Shown here in pieces: positions 17,691 to 25,974 of a DNA stretch of 64,000 nucleotides (position 1 is its first letter; the number at the start of each line of letters is the position of its first letter). The DNA comes from Bacteroidales bacterium (lineage in GTDB: Bacteria; Bacteroidota; Bacteroidia; Bacteroidales; UBA932): the NCBI GenBank assembly GCA_017625725.1, contig JAGAKH010000009.1:47498-111497 (forward strand), read 5' to 3'. The position numbers and the translations under genes were made by a program. The notes beneath the pieces were generated by a model that was not told the origin of the DNA, ran no database searches, and saw only the letters and a program-made list of their open reading frames with translations.

Positions 17691-18761
17691 ATGAGGAGAG
17701 AGGTTGAGGGGATATGCATTCCTTTTGTGGCAGGTATATATGCCACAGGATTTTCTGTTAATGTCATCGGGACAGGCTTATCAATGTTCATTGCATTCAT
17801 TGCACTGTTTCTGTCAACATCTCTTCTTCTGCACAAACCGATACATAAAAGCAGGACAACACGTCTTATAGCGGCCATATCCATGTTCTTATGCGGAATC
17901 ATCTGCCGCAAGACTTCCATGATATATGAATGCAGTACGGTTGATACCCTTTCTGACCTTGCAGCACCAGCCTTAAGGATATTCACCGGTCTGACAGATT
18001 CACTTCCCTTTACAGACAAGGACTGCAACGCCTTTCTAAAAGCCCTCATCTGCGGAGACAGGTCATGTCTGTCAGATTACATCACTGATTCCTTCAGGGA
18101 AAGCGGTGCGTCACATATTCTCGCCTTATCAGGGCTGCACCTGGGCATCATCTACATGATGATAAGAAGAGGATTATCCATAATAGGAAACAATCCCGCC
18201 GCACGTAGAATCAGATCCGCTCTCACAATCCTGCTATGCTTCGGATACACCTTCATGACAGGAGCAGGCCCGTCATTGAGCAGGGCACTCATCTTCGTCA
18301 TACTCAATGAAACCGGGACAATGCTTAACCGGGTCCATGACCTCAGGCAGGTGTTCTATTCAGCCTTGCTCATACAGCTTGCAATATCTCCTTCTGCATC
18401 CGTTTCAATTGGTTTTCAACTGTCATATGCGGCTATGGCAGGAATCGTTTTCATCTATCCGGTCCTCAGAGAATCTTTTCCATCAGGAAGTCCCTTGAAG
18501 AGAATATGGAATCTGGCATCAATGTCCATAGCATGCCAGATCACGACCGCACCACTGGTCTGGCTTCGATTCCGTACATTTCCTTTATATTTTCTGATAA
18601 CCAATCTTATCTGCATTCCTCTTACCGGAGCAATCATACCGGCTTCAGTACTGACATTGACACTCCACTCAGTCGGAATGTGCCCTGAATTTCTATACAG
18701 GATTTCGGAACTGCTGATACAGATGCTGCTGTCAGGCATAGATATAATAAATAAGGTCTGA
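17691..18761 (+). CDS. comEC: ComEC/Rec2-family membrane protein, short form
   Basis: The ATG at 17691 is chosen; the upstream in-frame ATG at 17583 would run through the ackA start and promoter. The 356 residues are mostly membrane helices and contain the ComEC competence-domain signature HILALSGLHLGI (about residue 140) and the GAGPSLSRALIF block. ComEC forms the inner-membrane channel for single-stranded DNA uptake. Typical Bacteroidota ComEC proteins are about twice as long, with an N-terminal OB-like region and often a C-terminal metallo-beta-lactamase domain; both are absent here. The function in DNA uptake is therefore less certain than the family assignment. Confidence 0.85.
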   Translation: MRREVEGICIPFVAGIYATGFSVNVIGTGLSMFIAFIALFLSTSLLLHKPIHKSRTTRLIAAISMFLCGIICRKTSMIYECSTVDTLSDLAAPALRIFTGLTDSLPFTDKDCNAFLKALICGDRSCLSDYITDSFRESGASHILALSGLHLGIIYMMIRRGLSIIGNNPAARRIRSALTILLCFGYTFMTGAGPSLSRALIFVILNETGTMLNRVHDLRQVFYSALLIQLAISPSASVSIGFQLSYAAMAGIVFIYPVLRESFPSGSPLKRIWNLASMSIACQITTAPLVWLRFRTFPLYFLITNLICIPLTGAIIPASVLTLTLHSVGMCPEFLYRISELLIQMLLSGIDIINKV

Positions 18762-18796
18762 CTCAAAAGCCATAAGACTTTCAGGTCAGACCTTAT
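18751..18796. terminator. Bidirectional terminator between comEC and yebC
   Basis: A 12-base-pair perfect stem (ATAAGGTCTGAC with GTCAGACCTTAT) encloses a 22-base loop that can pair further (AAAG with CTTT). The stem is flanked by AT-rich runs on both sides and lies between two convergent genes. Confidence 0.7.
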
Positions 18797-18814
18797 ATAT
18801 AATATCGACTTTGA

Positions 18815-19546
18815 TTACGGCTGCATTGTCGTATAGACATTCTGCACGTCATCATCTTCTTCGATACGCTCAATGAGCTTCTCGATATCAGCCTTTGCAT
18901 CACCCTCAAGAACCTTGAGATCGACATTAGGCAGACGAGTGAACTCCGCTGCAATGAGTTCGTATCCGTTATCCTCTATCCATTTCTGAATTCCATTGAA
19001 TGCCGTGAACTCACCGTAGAGTACGATCTCCATCTCCTCGTTCTCGTTCTCCTCTTCAAAGATTTCCTCGACACCATAATCGATAAGCTCGAGTTCAAGC
19101 TCTTCAAGATCATATGGGTTTGCCGACTTCATACGGAACATGCACTTGCGGTCGAACATATAGTCAACACTTCCTGAAGTTCCGAGTGAGCCACCGCTCT
19201 TTGTGAAATATGAACGGACATTTGCTACAGTACGGTTGTTGTTGTCTGTTGCAGCCTCAACAAGAACTGCGATACCATGAGGGCCATAACCCTCGAATAC
19301 AACCTCCTTATAATCAGCCTGATCCTTATCTGTAGCCCTTTTGATTGCACGCTCGATATTATCCTTAGGCATGTTTTCGCTACGTGCTGTCTGGATAAGG
19401 GCACGGAGACGTGGGTTTCCTGTAACATCAGGACCTCCCTGCTTTACTGCAATTGTGATTTCCTTACCGATCTTGGTAAAGACACGGGCCATGTGACCCC
19501 ATCTCTTGAACTTTCTTTCCTTACGGAACTCAAACGCTCTTCCCAT
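18815..19546 (-). CDS. yebC: YebC/PmpR/TACO1-family protein
   Basis: The 243 residues match the family along the whole length: MGRAFEFRKERKFKRWGHMARVFTK-type N-terminus, ENMPKDNIERAIKRA and YEGYGPHG-like (FEGYGPHGIAVLVEAATDN), and the acidic C-terminal domain. Family members act as transcription regulators or help ribosomes at difficult motifs. It follows the TPR membrane protein by 2 bases, so they form one operon. Confidence 0.93.
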   Translation of the reverse strand: MGRAFEFRKERKFKRWGHMARVFTKIGKEITIAVKQGGPDVTGNPRLRALIQTARSENMPKDNIERAIKRATDKDQADYKEVVFEGYGPHGIAVLVEAATDNNNRTVANVRSYFTKSGGSLGTSGSVDYMFDRKCMFRMKSANPYDLEELELELIDYGVEEIFEEENENEEMEIVLYGEFTAFNGIQKWIEDNGYELIAAEFTRLPNVDLKVLEGDAKADIEKLIERIEEDDDVQNVYTTMQP

Positions 19547-19548
19547 AA

Positions 19549-20217
19549 TTATCTAGCCTCTATACGTCCGATATATTTATCAACATCGTAGCCTTCCATA
19601 GACTGCGGATACTGATCCTTGATCTTCTTGTAGAAACCGAGAGCCTTGGTGTTCTCACCGAGTTTCTCAGCAGCAAAACCGGCCTTGAGAAGGTATGTAG
19701 CAGCAAACATGTTGTCAACAACAGCAGCTGCCTTCTCGTAGCATGCAAGAGCTTCCTTATAGTTCTCAAGAGCTGCATATGCATCACCCTTGCAAGCCTC
19801 TGCACGTGCGGCGAGGATGGCATCCTTGCCCTTATAAGACTTGAGATAGCTGATCGCTGACTCCCAGTTACCGAGCTGAAGTTCGCACACTCCTGCGTAG
19901 AAGTAAACAGACTTTCCAGCCTTTGCACCATACTCGCTGATGATCTGAGCGAATCCAAGGTCATTTCCGTCACCGTTCAAAGCAACTTCGTAATCAGCAG
20001 CACGGAAGTTCTCCTCAGCAACAGCCATCTGGCCCTGAGCCTCTTCCACTGAAGGCTGATAAGCGAACTTGTACCAGCAGAAGACTGCAGCTCCTGCAAC
20101 TACTACTGCAGCAAGTGCTATAAGCATAGTCTTGCTGTACTTCTCAAAGAACTTCTCTGTCTTTGACACTGCCTCGACGATTGCCTCGGCATTTTCATTT
20201 TTGATTTCCTTTGCCAT
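19549..20217 (-). CDS. Membrane-anchored tetratricopeptide repeat protein
   Basis: The 222 residues have a charged N-terminus, one membrane helix (about 32-51, TMLIALAAVVVAGAAVFCWY) and then TPR-like helices (about 60-215, for example YFYAGVCELQLGNWESAISYLK and AYAALENYKEALACYEKAA). The layout resembles the YfgM/TPR_21 type with a periplasmic TPR domain, members of which associate with the SecYEG translocon. That role is only suggested by architecture. It is co-transcribed with yebC. Confidence 0.8.
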   Translation of the reverse strand: MAKEIKNENAEAIVEAVSKTEKFFEKYSKTMLIALAAVVVAGAAVFCWYKFAYQPSVEEAQGQMAVAEENFRAADYEVALNGDGNDLGFAQIISEYGAKAGKSVYFYAGVCELQLGNWESAISYLKSYKGKDAILAARAEACKGDAYAALENYKEALACYEKAAAVVDNMFAATYLLKAGFAAEKLGENTKALGFYKKIKDQYPQSMEGYDVDKYIGRIEAR

Positions 20218-20258
20218 GTTATTTTGATTTAATTATATTCGTGATTGCAAACAGGCGG

Positions 20259-20290
20259 CAAATTTAGAAAATTTTGTTAAAACTCACAAC
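20259..20290 (-). promoter_or_regulatory. Promoter of the TPR protein-yebC operon
   Basis: GTTG (20290-20287) and TAAATTTG (20266-20259) on the minus strand are separated by 20 bases, close to the Bacteroidota consensus TTTG-N19-21-TAnnTTTG. The -7 box ends 41 bases before the ATG. Confidence 0.45.
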
Positions 20291-20377
20291 AACCGGCATT
20301 ATGATTTCAATATTATCCTTCTAGATAAGGATGTTATTGAAATTATTCACTATTTTTGCATGATATGTCAACGAAGA

Positions 20378-20412
20378 TGTCTCGACTCCCGTCGGTCACT
20401 CGACATGATAAA
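20378..20412 (+). repeat. Copy 1 of a short dispersed repeat (CTCGACTC...CTCGA)
   Basis: The sequence CTCGACTCCCGTCGGTCACTCGA and its flanks match intergenic copies at 29428-29461 (inverted) and 63765-63797. The consensus is gattTCTCGACTCcCt-n-agtCgCTCGAnaTga. All three lie between genes. Confidence 0.5.
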
Positions 20413-20440
20413 GAAAATGATAATATAAATTACAGAAGAA

Positions 20441-21637
20441 ATGTACAAAATAAGTGAAAGGATTCATTATATCGGTGTCAATGATGAACAGAAGACACTT
20501 TTTGAAGGTTTGTGGCCTCTGCCACATGGAGTCAGCTACAATTCATACCTCATAAAGGATGAGAAGACCGCACTGATCGACACTGTGGAACACGGATTCG
20601 AAGATGAATTCATCTCCAACATAACTTCATGCATCAATGACGGGAACATTGACTATCTTGTAGTCAATCACATGGAACCGGACCATTCATCTCTGATATC
20701 AATGATACTGGAAAGATATCCTGACCTGAAGATCATTGCAAATGCCAAGACACTCCCTATGCTGAAGGGCTATCACGGTGTCAGCGAAGATAGAGTGAAG
20801 ATCGTCCAGGAAGGGGAATCCGTTTCCCTCGGATCATGCTCGCTTCAGTTCTTCATGGCTCCTATGGTACACTGGCCGGAAACAATGGTGACATGGCTGC
20901 CGGAAGAGAACACCCTCTTTTCGGGAGACGCATTCGGAACATTCGGCAAGATCGCCCAGGATCCGACAGACAAGGCTGGCACCTTCGATGAGTTCGAGAA
21001 TGAGATGAGGAGGTATTATTCCAACATAGTAGGCAAATACGGCAATCCGGTACAGTCAGCATTGAAGAAGCTTTCCTCTTTGGAAATCAAGAGAATATGC
21101 AGTACCCACGGTCCTATATGGGCTGAAAATATCGACAAAGTAGTATCCCTGTATGACAGGCTGAGCAGATACGAAACAGAAAAAGGCGTATGTATCGTTT
21201 ATGGTTCCATGTACGGAAACACGGCAACGGCAGCAAAGGAATTGGCCAAGGCCTTGGAAAACATGGGTGTACCTTATGCCTTGCATGACCTTGCAGGCAA
21301 TGACAGCTCCCGTGAAGACGGACTCGGCATTTCCGGAGCATTGATGGATGTATTCAAGTACGACACCATTGCAGTAGGCTCCCCTACATATAACAACGGC
21401 ATCTTTCCACCTATCGAGACGTTTATGAAAGCCTTGTCCGCGAGACTTATAAAGAACAGACGTTTCTTTGCATTCGGCTCATATACATGGGCCGGAGCCA
21501 GCGTAAGACTGCTGAACGGAATGGCTTCGGAGTTTGGATTCGAGATCCTTTCTGACGGAGGGTCGTTCCCCCAGGCCTTCTCCAAGGAAAAGTTCAATAT
21601 TGAAGAAGCTGCAGTTCTTCTGGCTGGAAACAAATAA
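20441..21637 (+). CDS. fprA: A-type flavoprotein (FprA family)
   Basis: The 398 residues contain an N-terminal metallo-beta-lactamase domain with di-iron ligands (NHMEPDHSS, MVHWPETM, FSGDAFG, STHGP) and a C-terminal flavodoxin domain (about 252-395; VYGSMYGNTATAAK, GSPTYNNGIFPP). FprA/flavodiiron proteins reduce oxygen to water or NO to N2O in anaerobes. No rubredoxin domain is fused. A response regulator gene follows after 12 bases, so the three genes probably form an operon. A TAnnTTTG-like box lies at 20351-20358, with no clear -33 partner. Confidence 0.93.
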   Translation: MYKISERIHYIGVNDEQKTLFEGLWPLPHGVSYNSYLIKDEKTALIDTVEHGFEDEFISNITSCINDGNIDYLVVNHMEPDHSSLISMILERYPDLKIIANAKTLPMLKGYHGVSEDRVKIVQEGESVSLGSCSLQFFMAPMVHWPETMVTWLPEENTLFSGDAFGTFGKIAQDPTDKAGTFDEFENEMRRYYSNIVGKYGNPVQSALKKLSSLEIKRICSTHGPIWAENIDKVVSLYDRLSRYETEKGVCIVYGSMYGNTATAAKELAKALENMGVPYALHDLAGNDSSREDGLGISGALMDVFKYDTIAVGSPTYNNGIFPPIETFMKALSARLIKNRRFFAFGSYTWAGASVRLLNGMASEFGFEILSDGGSFPQAFSKEKFNIEEAAVLLAGNK

Positions 21638-21649
21638 TATCTACCTAAG

Positions 21650-22327
21650 ATGGAAGAAAGGATACTTATTGTCGATGATGAAGAGGATATAAGAGAAATC
21701 CTCCAATTCAACCTGGAAAATGCCGGTTATGATACAGATACCGCATCATCTGCAGAAGAGGCATTGAAAAAGATCAATTCAGGACACAGGCTGATTCTGC
21801 TTGATGTCATGATGGAAGGTATGTCTGGATTCGAAATGGCGGAAGAACTGAGGAGAAAAGGAGATGAGACTCCGATAATCTTCCTTACCGCAAGAAGTGC
21901 ACAGAATGACCTCCTTACCGGTTTTTCATCAGGAGGAGATGATTATATTCCGAAACCTTTTTCAATACAGGAAGTCCTTGCCAGGATTGCTGCGGTACTC
22001 AGAAGGACAGCAAAGACGGTACAGGAGACAAAGGATCCTTCATTTGGAGACCTTAGGATAGATCTCACTTCAAAGATGGTATATGTCAAAGGTGAGGCTG
22101 TCACCTTTTCAAAGAAAGAATTCGAGTTGCTCAGCCTTCTTGCAGGCACACCCGGCAAGATCTTTTCCAGAGAAGATATAATTGACGAACTCTGGAAGGA
22201 TGCACCGTATGTACTCGACAGGACAATAGACGTCCACATCGCCAGAATCAGAAGCAAGCTCGGTCCTTGCAAGAACTACATAACCAACAGATCCGGCTTC
22301 GGCTACATATTTAATCCTGTGAACTGA
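21650..22327 (+). CDS. OmpR/PhoB-family response regulator
   Basis: The 225 residues comprise a receiver domain (VDDEEDIREIL acidic pocket, phospho-acceptor Asp in ILLDVMMEG near residue 48, and KPF) and a winged-helix DNA-binding domain (about 130-225, FSKKEFELLSLLAG, RTIDVHIARIRSKLG, RSGFGYIF). The downstream histidine kinase starts within its stop codon (TGATGA), so the two are translated as a pair. The target genes are unknown; a link to the flavodiiron gene just upstream is suggested only by the operon. Confidence 0.93.
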   Translation: MEERILIVDDEEDIREILQFNLENAGYDTDTASSAEEALKKINSGHRLILLDVMMEGMSGFEMAEELRRKGDETPIIFLTARSAQNDLLTGFSSGGDDYIPKPFSIQEVLARIAAVLRRTAKTVQETKDPSFGDLRIDLTSKMVYVKGEAVTFSKKEFELLSLLAGTPGKIFSREDIIDELWKDAPYVLDRTIDVHIARIRSKLGPCKNYITNRSGFGYIFNPVN

Positions 22328-23115
22328 TGAAAGTATACTGGCTATTACTGGTAATCCTTGCTTTCGCTTTTGTATTCATATTTACAATACTTAAGGCCAA
22401 AAGCATACTTGAAAAAGCGGAAAAACAGAACCGCAGGCTCAAGCAGCAGATGACAAGCAATGTCGCTCATGAGCTCAGGACTCCGGTAACCTGTATCAGG
22501 GGATATCTGGAAACACTGATTTCATGTCCCGACATGGAATTGGAAAAGCGGAAGACATTCCTCGATAGAGCTTATAATCAAACGCTAAGATTATCGGAAC
22601 TCATCAGCGACATGGCACTGATAAGCAAAATGGAGGAATCACCGGAAATGCTCCCTATCCAGAGTGTAGACCTGGGATATCTTTCTCAGGAAGTGTTCGA
22701 AGAATTTGCCGAGCCTATTGCTGCAAAAGGTATAAAGATAGACAACTTTCTGCAGGAAGGGCTTGTAATACATGGAAACAGCAGCCTTCTTCATGCTCTT
22801 TTAAGAAATCTGGTGGAAAACAGCATCAAATATGCCGGAGATGACATAAGGCTTCATCTGGAATGTCATAGCCGTAATGACCAGACCTGCTATTTCACAT
22901 ATTACGACACCGGCAAAGGTGTTCCGGAAGAACACATTGACAGGATATTCGAAAGATTCTACCGTGTCTCAGAAGGCAGGACTAGAGAGAGCGGAGGATC
23001 TGGATTAGGCCTTTCGATCGTACGTAATGCAGTCGCTTTCCATGGTGGGGAAATCAAGGTTGAAAACCGTCCTAACGGAGGGCTTCAGTTTACATTTTCA
23101 TTGAACATAAGATAG
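22327..23115 (+). CDS. Sensor histidine kinase, short form
   Basis: The 262 residues have one N-terminal membrane helix (about 3-22), a HisKA domain with His in SNVAHELRTPVT (near residue 50) and an HATPase domain (LLRNLVENSIKYAG, DTGKGVPEEH, GGSGLGLSIVRNAV). There is almost no periplasmic part, so the signal is likely sensed in the membrane or through a partner. Phosphate-type PhoR kinases are the closest architecture. It partners the overlapping response regulator. Confidence 0.92.
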   Translation: MKVYWLLLVILAFAFVFIFTILKAKSILEKAEKQNRRLKQQMTSNVAHELRTPVTCIRGYLETLISCPDMELEKRKTFLDRAYNQTLRLSELISDMALISKMEESPEMLPIQSVDLGYLSQEVFEEFAEPIAAKGIKIDNFLQEGLVIHGNSSLLHALLRNLVENSIKYAGDDIRLHLECHSRNDQTCYFTYYDTGKGVPEEHIDRIFERFYRVSEGRTRESGGSGLGLSIVRNAVAFHGGEIKVENRPNGGLQFTFSLNIR

Positions 23116-23142
23116 TCTGCAGACATTTTTCAGCAGTTTTGA

Positions 23143-23173
23143 TTTGCTTTGCATTTATAATTGGCTAACTTTG
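23143..23173 (+). promoter_or_regulatory. Promoter of nhaA
   Basis: TTTG (23143-23146), a 19-base spacer and TAACTTTG (23166-23173) match the Bacteroidota consensus fully, 40 bases before the nhaA ATG. Confidence 0.65.
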
Positions 23174-23213
23174 CGGCCCTTTTAAAAAGGGATCGAACTT
23201 AATCAACTATATT

Positions 23214-24563
23214 ATGCATTCACAGACAATCAATTACAGCTTTCTCAGTAAGCTCAAGAGGCACGTCAACTCAAGCGTGGTGCTCATTGCATGCACTGTA
23301 CTTGCCTTGATCTGTGCTAATGTCCCCGGAATTGACAGTTGGTATTCTGCCCTTTGGAATAACCCTGTATCAGTCTCTATCGGAGACTTCAACTTATTTG
23401 AACATGGAGGTCATCCGATGTCCGTCATTCAGGTCATCAACGACTTTCTCATGGCGATCTTCTTTTTGTCAGTAGGACTCGAAATCAAACGTGAAATACG
23501 TGTCGGCGAACTTTCTTCACGCGAAAAGGCATTACTTCCGATTATCGGAGCATGCGGTGGAATGATAGTTCCGGTGATTCTATTCTCGATCTTCTGCCCG
23601 AACGACCCAATCATGCAGAGAGGACTTGCCATCCCGATGGCTACAGATATCGCTTTCTCACTGGGAGTGCTTTCTGTCTTCAAGACAAGAGTACCAATAG
23701 GTCTTAAGATCTTCCTGGCTGCCCTGGCAGTTGCAGATGACCTTGGCGGAATCATAGTGATAGCATTATTCTACTCATCAGACATAAACTTCACCTTCCT
23801 TGCGTTGGCGGCCGCATGCATTGGCCTTATGGTTGCCGGCAATCTATTGAAAATAAGAAAAAAAGGGTTTTACATCACATTCGGTCTTGTCCTCTGGTAC
23901 ATGATGCTCAACTCCGGAATCCATGCTACGATCTCAGGAGTAATCGTCGCTTTCTGCGTGCCAGCAACACTCAAGAAAGGAACAGGCCACTACCTTGAAA
24001 GAATCAGAAGAAACATCAACAGATTCCCAGTAATAGATATTGACGAGCAGCATAATACCATTGTGCTTACCAATGAGCAGATACACACTTTGAAGAGTAT
24101 TGAATCTGCAGCCGACAAGATGATCAGCCCGCTTCAGGATCTGGAAGACAACCTCCACGGAATGATCAACTATTTTGTAATTCCTCTTTTCGCATTCGCA
24201 AATGCTGGAGTCGCTGTTTCCGGAATGGCGTTTTCGGATCTGTACTCAGGTGTGGCTCTTCCCGTGATGCTGGGACTCGTCCTCGGCAAATTCATCGGTG
24301 TATTCTCGTTCTCATGGATTGCAATAAAGCTGAAGTTCGTCTCACTTCCTGCAGGTGCTGACTGGAAATCATTTGCCAGTGTATGCGTGGTCTGCGGTAT
24401 CGGATTCACTGTATCAATGTTCATTGCCGACCTGTCATACTGTTCAATCGGAGCAGAAGGTATAACATACCTCAATCAGGCCAAGCTTGGAGTACTTATA
24501 GGCTCAGTCATTTCAGCCATCCTCGGACTGATACTTCTTAACAAGACACTTCCAAAGAAATAA
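23214..24563 (+). CDS. nhaA: Na+/H+ antiporter NhaA
   Basis: The 449 residues contain about 12 membrane helices and the family signatures SVGLEIKREIRVGELSS, PMATDIAFSLGVL and AVADDLGGIIVIALF; the last holds the paired aspartates needed for Na+ and H+ binding. It exports Na+ in exchange for protons and supports pH and salt homeostasis. The protein is about 60 residues longer than the E. coli form because of a hydrophilic insert (about residues 255-310). It has its own promoter and ends exactly where the convergent gene ends. Confidence 0.95.
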   Translation: MHSQTINYSFLSKLKRHVNSSVVLIACTVLALICANVPGIDSWYSALWNNPVSVSIGDFNLFEHGGHPMSVIQVINDFLMAIFFLSVGLEIKREIRVGELSSREKALLPIIGACGGMIVPVILFSIFCPNDPIMQRGLAIPMATDIAFSLGVLSVFKTRVPIGLKIFLAALAVADDLGGIIVIALFYSSDINFTFLALAAACIGLMVAGNLLKIRKKGFYITFGLVLWYMMLNSGIHATISGVIVAFCVPATLKKGTGHYLERIRRNINRFPVIDIDEQHNTIVLTNEQIHTLKSIESAADKMISPLQDLEDNLHGMINYFVIPLFAFANAGVAVSGMAFSDLYSGVALPVMLGLVLGKFIGVFSFSWIAIKLKFVSLPAGADWKSFASVCVVCGIGFTVSMFIADLSYCSIGAEGITYLNQAKLGVLIGSVISAILGLILLNKTLPKK

Positions 24564-25022
24564 TCACGACAGAATTTTCCTAGCCTTGCCTCTTTCCGGA
24601 ATGATTATACCAGGTTCCAGGGAGGCAAGGTTTTTCATTTCCATGCGATGAACAGTAACAGCGTCATCCAGCATCTCAATACTTCGTGGAAAGAATTTCC
24701 TGAACTGTCTTACGGTATTACAGAAGAATTCGCTTCTGAACATCAGGCTTTCATTATCGTCAAGCATCACAGCCTTGACAGTCGTACATTTCAAATGCAT
24801 GACATTTGAAGCCTGCATAAAAGAAAAGCATGCTTCCTCATCTACAGAGAAGAAAAGCATGACAGAAACAATCCCCTCACCGTATTCAAGTATATAGACA
24901 TTATCGTTCAGATACACAGAAACATACCCGTCTTCAAGATTCGGATGATAACCTTCCTCCATAAGGCAACGGCAAAGTGACCTGATTCCAAATCTGCCGC
25001 TTGTGAAATTCCTATAAGCCAT
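24564..25022 (-). CDS. Hypothetical protein, 152 residues
   Basis: No family was recognised. The protein is soluble, with no signal peptide or membrane helix. It has an N-terminal part with alternating strands (YVSVYLNDNVYILEYGEG, VSVMLFFSVDEEA) and a basic C-terminal tail (IIPERGKARKIL). The strand-rich layout is reminiscent of YbjN or type III chaperone-like folds, but this is a guess. It is a single gene, divergent from the kdu operon and convergent with nhaA with no gap between stops. Coding bias and a clean ATG support it as real. Confidence 0.65.
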   Translation of the reverse strand: MAYRNFTSGRFGIRSLCRCLMEEGYHPNLEDGYVSVYLNDNVYILEYGEGIVSVMLFFSVDEEACFSFMQASNVMHLKCTTVKAVMLDDNESLMFRSEFFCNTVRQFRKFFPRSIEMLDDAVTVHRMEMKNLASLEPGIIIPERGKARKILS

Positions 25023-25074
25023 AAGATAAATGTTAATGTCCGGTACAATACAGAATCCATACCACCCCGCTTTC

Positions 25075-25088
25075 CGTTAACGGTAACG
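25075..25088. promoter_or_regulatory. Candidate LacI-type operator upstream of the kdu operon
   Basis: CGTTA-ACGG-TAACG is an inverted repeat whose core GTTA-N4-TAAC resembles boxes of LacI-family gluconate regulators (GntR/IdnR type, ATGTTA-N4-TAACAT). The same stretch also holds the 10-base palindrome CCGTTAACGG (25074-25083). It lies 30 bases upstream of the -7 box. No LacI-type gene is in the window. Confidence 0.4.
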
Positions 25089-25118
25089 ATAAATATTTCT
25101 TTTATCTGAAAAATCTAT

Positions 25119-25126
25119 TATTTTTG
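25119..25126 (+). promoter_or_regulatory. -7 element of the kdu operon
   Basis: TATTTTTG fits TAnnTTTG and lies 42 bases before the kduD ATG. The expected -33 TTTG is not clear, although a TTTC lies at about the right distance. Confidence 0.45.
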
Positions 25127-25168
25127 TGGATTAATAACGAAAAAACAATATAAATCAATCTCATAATC

Positions 25169-25963
25169 ATGGTAAATTTCTCACTGGAAGGTAAGGTAGC
25201 GCTTGTTACCGGTGCCGCTTACGGAATAGGCTTCGCAATGGCTCAGGCACTTGCTGAAGCCGGTGCAAAGATTGCTTTCAACTGCCGTACACAGTCAAAT
25301 ATGGACAAGGCTCTTGAAGAATACGCAAAGCTCGGAATTGAGGCCAAAGGATATATTTGTGACTGCACTGATGAAGAAGGCGTAAAAGCTATGGTTGCAG
25401 ACATTGCCGCCACTCTCGGGCCTGTGGATATTCTGGTAAACAATGCCGGCATAATCAAGCGTATCCCGATGCATGAAATGGCTGCAGAAGAGTTCAGACA
25501 GGTGGTTGACATCGATCTTGTCGCACCTTACATATGTGCCAAGGCTGTTCTTCCGGGCATGATAGAGAAAAGAGCGGGAAAGATCATCAACATCTGCTCC
25601 ATGATGTCGGAACTTGGACGAGAGACCGTTTCTGCCTACGCCGCGGCAAAAGGCGGCCTTAAGATGCTTACAAGAAACATAGCCTCAGAATACGGACAGT
25701 ACAACATCCAGTGCAACGGCATAGGACCAGGATATATCGCTACTCCTCAGACTGCTCCTCTTCGTGAACGCCAGCAGGACGGAAGCAGGCATCCGTTTGA
25801 CTCATTCATCGTGGCGAAAACACCTGCAGAACGCTGGGGTACACCTGAAGACCTGATGGGCCCAGTTATCTTCCTTGCTTCAAGTGCATCTGACTTCGTG
25901 AACGGACACGTACTATATGTTGACGGTGGCATACTTGCTTATATCGGAAAACAACCTAAATAA
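25169..25963 (+). CDS. kduD: 2-dehydro-3-deoxy-D-gluconate 5-dehydrogenase / gluconate 5-dehydrogenase (SDR)
   Basis: The 264 residues form a classical short-chain dehydrogenase: the NAD(P) loop is TGAAYGIGFAMA, then NNAG, a catalytic Ser in NICSMMSE and the Tyr-Lys pair in SAYAAAKGG. It ends with VNGHVLYVDGG. KduD and gluconate 5-dehydrogenase (IdnO) cannot be separated by motifs alone. Context (kduI, kdgK and eda in the same operon) favours KduD, which reduces 2,5-diketo-3-deoxygluconate to 2-keto-3-deoxygluconate in the cytoplasm. No signal peptide is seen, in contrast to the KduI encoded two genes later. It is the first gene of the operon. Confidence 0.88.
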   Translation: MVNFSLEGKVALVTGAAYGIGFAMAQALAEAGAKIAFNCRTQSNMDKALEEYAKLGIEAKGYICDCTDEEGVKAMVADIAATLGPVDILVNNAGIIKRIPMHEMAAEEFRQVVDIDLVAPYICAKAVLPGMIEKRAGKIINICSMMSELGRETVSAYAAAKGGLKMLTRNIASEYGQYNIQCNGIGPGYIATPQTAPLRERQQDGSRHPFDSFIVAKTPAERWGTPEDLMGPVIFLASSASDFVNGHVLYVDGGILAYIGKQPK

Positions 25964-25974
25964 CATTCATCTGC

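Noticed and set aside
23113-23135. Terminator after the histidine kinase (GTCTGCAGAC)
   Set aside because: The palindrome has no loop and no T-run follows.
25086-25094. Third copy of the pectin-locus 13-mer before kduD
   Set aside because: Only CGATAAA matches on the reverse orientation; too short to count.
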